DNA from: Clostridia bacterium
GTDB lineage: Bacteria; Bacillota; Clostridia; Christensenellales; UBA1242
Assembly (NCBI GenBank): GCA_017539765.1
Contig: JAFYCH010000042.1
Coordinates: forward strand, 1-6,139
Direction: 5' to 3'
DNA length: 6,139 bases
Below, in pieces: positions 5,738 through 6,139 of this stretch; the stretch's first letter is position 1, and the number at the start of each line of letters is the position of its first letter. A program made the translations under genes and the position numbers. The notes under the pieces were generated by a model, which was not told where the DNA came from, ran no database searches, and worked only from the letters and a program-made list of their open reading frames with translations.

Positions 5738-6139
5738 ATGAAAATAAAAAATTCAAAGTTTGTAATAACTGTTGCAGACAATAAGTTATACACACAAACC
5801 AAAAACGAGTTTGCTTTTGTTGGAAGAAGTAATGTAGGCAAAAGCAGTTTGATAAATGCTCTTGCTGGCAATAAAAGTTTGGCACGCACAGGCAAAAATG
5901 CAGGGGTAACAAAAAACATAAATTATTTTTCACTTAATGGTGGAGATTTCTTTTTTGTTGACCTTCCAGGCTATGGCTATCACGAAGCGGGCAAACAAGA
6001 AGAAGACAAGTGGGCAGAAATTCTTGAAAACTATTTGCTTAACTCAAAAAAGCTTAAGTGTGTGTTTGTGCTTATTGACAGCAGACGAGAGGCAAGTGAA
6101 AATGATAGAATAATGCTTAAGTACTTAAATCAATATGCA
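5738..6139 (+). CDS. engB: Ribosome-biogenesis GTP-binding protein EngB/YsxC/YihA, N-terminal part (3' end outside window)
   Basis: EngB is a TRAFAC-class GTPase needed for large ribosomal subunit assembly, essential in Bacillus and E. coli. The open frame gives 134 residues, about two thirds of the usual ~195, and runs off the window. Motifs in order: FAFVGRSNVGKSSLINAL with the G1 P-loop GRSNVGKS at 29–36; LARTGKNAGVTKNINYF with the G2 Thr at 58; the G3 signature VDLPGYGY around 74–81; and the family segment CVFVLIDSRRE followed by END. The G4 TKxD and G5 motifs lie beyond the end. The G2 loop reads NAGVTK where the family normally has a PGRTQ- or PGKTQ-like sequence. The ATG at 5738 has no Shine-Dalgarno sequence upstream, and the predicted transcription start is on the ATG itself. 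In many Bacillota this gene sits directly after lon; here the two-gene insert separates them. Confidence 0.95.
   Translation, partial: MKIKNSKFVITVADNKLYTQTKNEFAFVGRSNVGKSSLINALAGNKSLARTGKNAGVTKNINYFSLNGGDFFFVDLPGYGYHEAGKQEEDKWAEILENYLLNSKKLKCVFVLIDSRREASENDRIMLKYLNQYA

Overview
This is an AT-rich, all-plus-strand stretch of a bacterial chromosome. The gene families point to Bacillota, most likely a Clostridia-type gut lineage: a murB–PHP–whiA cluster and a LonA protease upstream of the GTPase gene engB (ysxC/yihA). The species cannot be named from the sequence.

Layout. Bases 1–2135 hold a tightly packed operon: the 3' end of murB (peptidoglycan precursor synthesis), a PHP-family metallohydrolase gene 5 nt downstream, and whiA, which overlaps the PHP gene by 8 nt. 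The operon ends at a strong palindromic terminator (2141–2170). The 281-bp gap before lon carries this terminator, a 99-bp palindromic repeat with TGTCATGCTGA/TCAGAATGACA ends (2226–2324), and a clear sigma-70 type promoter (2364–2392). lon (2417–4717) encodes a complete 766-residue LonA with intact ATPase and Ser-Lys protease motifs.

Between lon and engB, which are adjacent in many Bacillota, sit two unrecognised genes of 127 and 156 codons. They have their own promoter and terminator and clearly lower G+C (about 27–29% by hand count, against about 41% in a comparable stretch of lon). They look like an inserted two-gene transcription unit. engB follows and is cut by the window end. Its predicted promoter begins inside the terminator hairpin of the small-gene unit, and its predicted +1 falls on the ATG, so the mRNA may be leaderless.

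Taken together, the core genes are housekeeping: cell wall synthesis, cell-cycle or division control, protein quality control and ribosome assembly. The points worth a second look are the apparent absence of rapZ and yvcK between the PHP gene and whiA, the unknown two-gene insert, the terminator/promoter overlap with possible leaderless engB, and the palindromic repeat. No CRISPR array, tRNA, rRNA, transposase or phage gene was seen.
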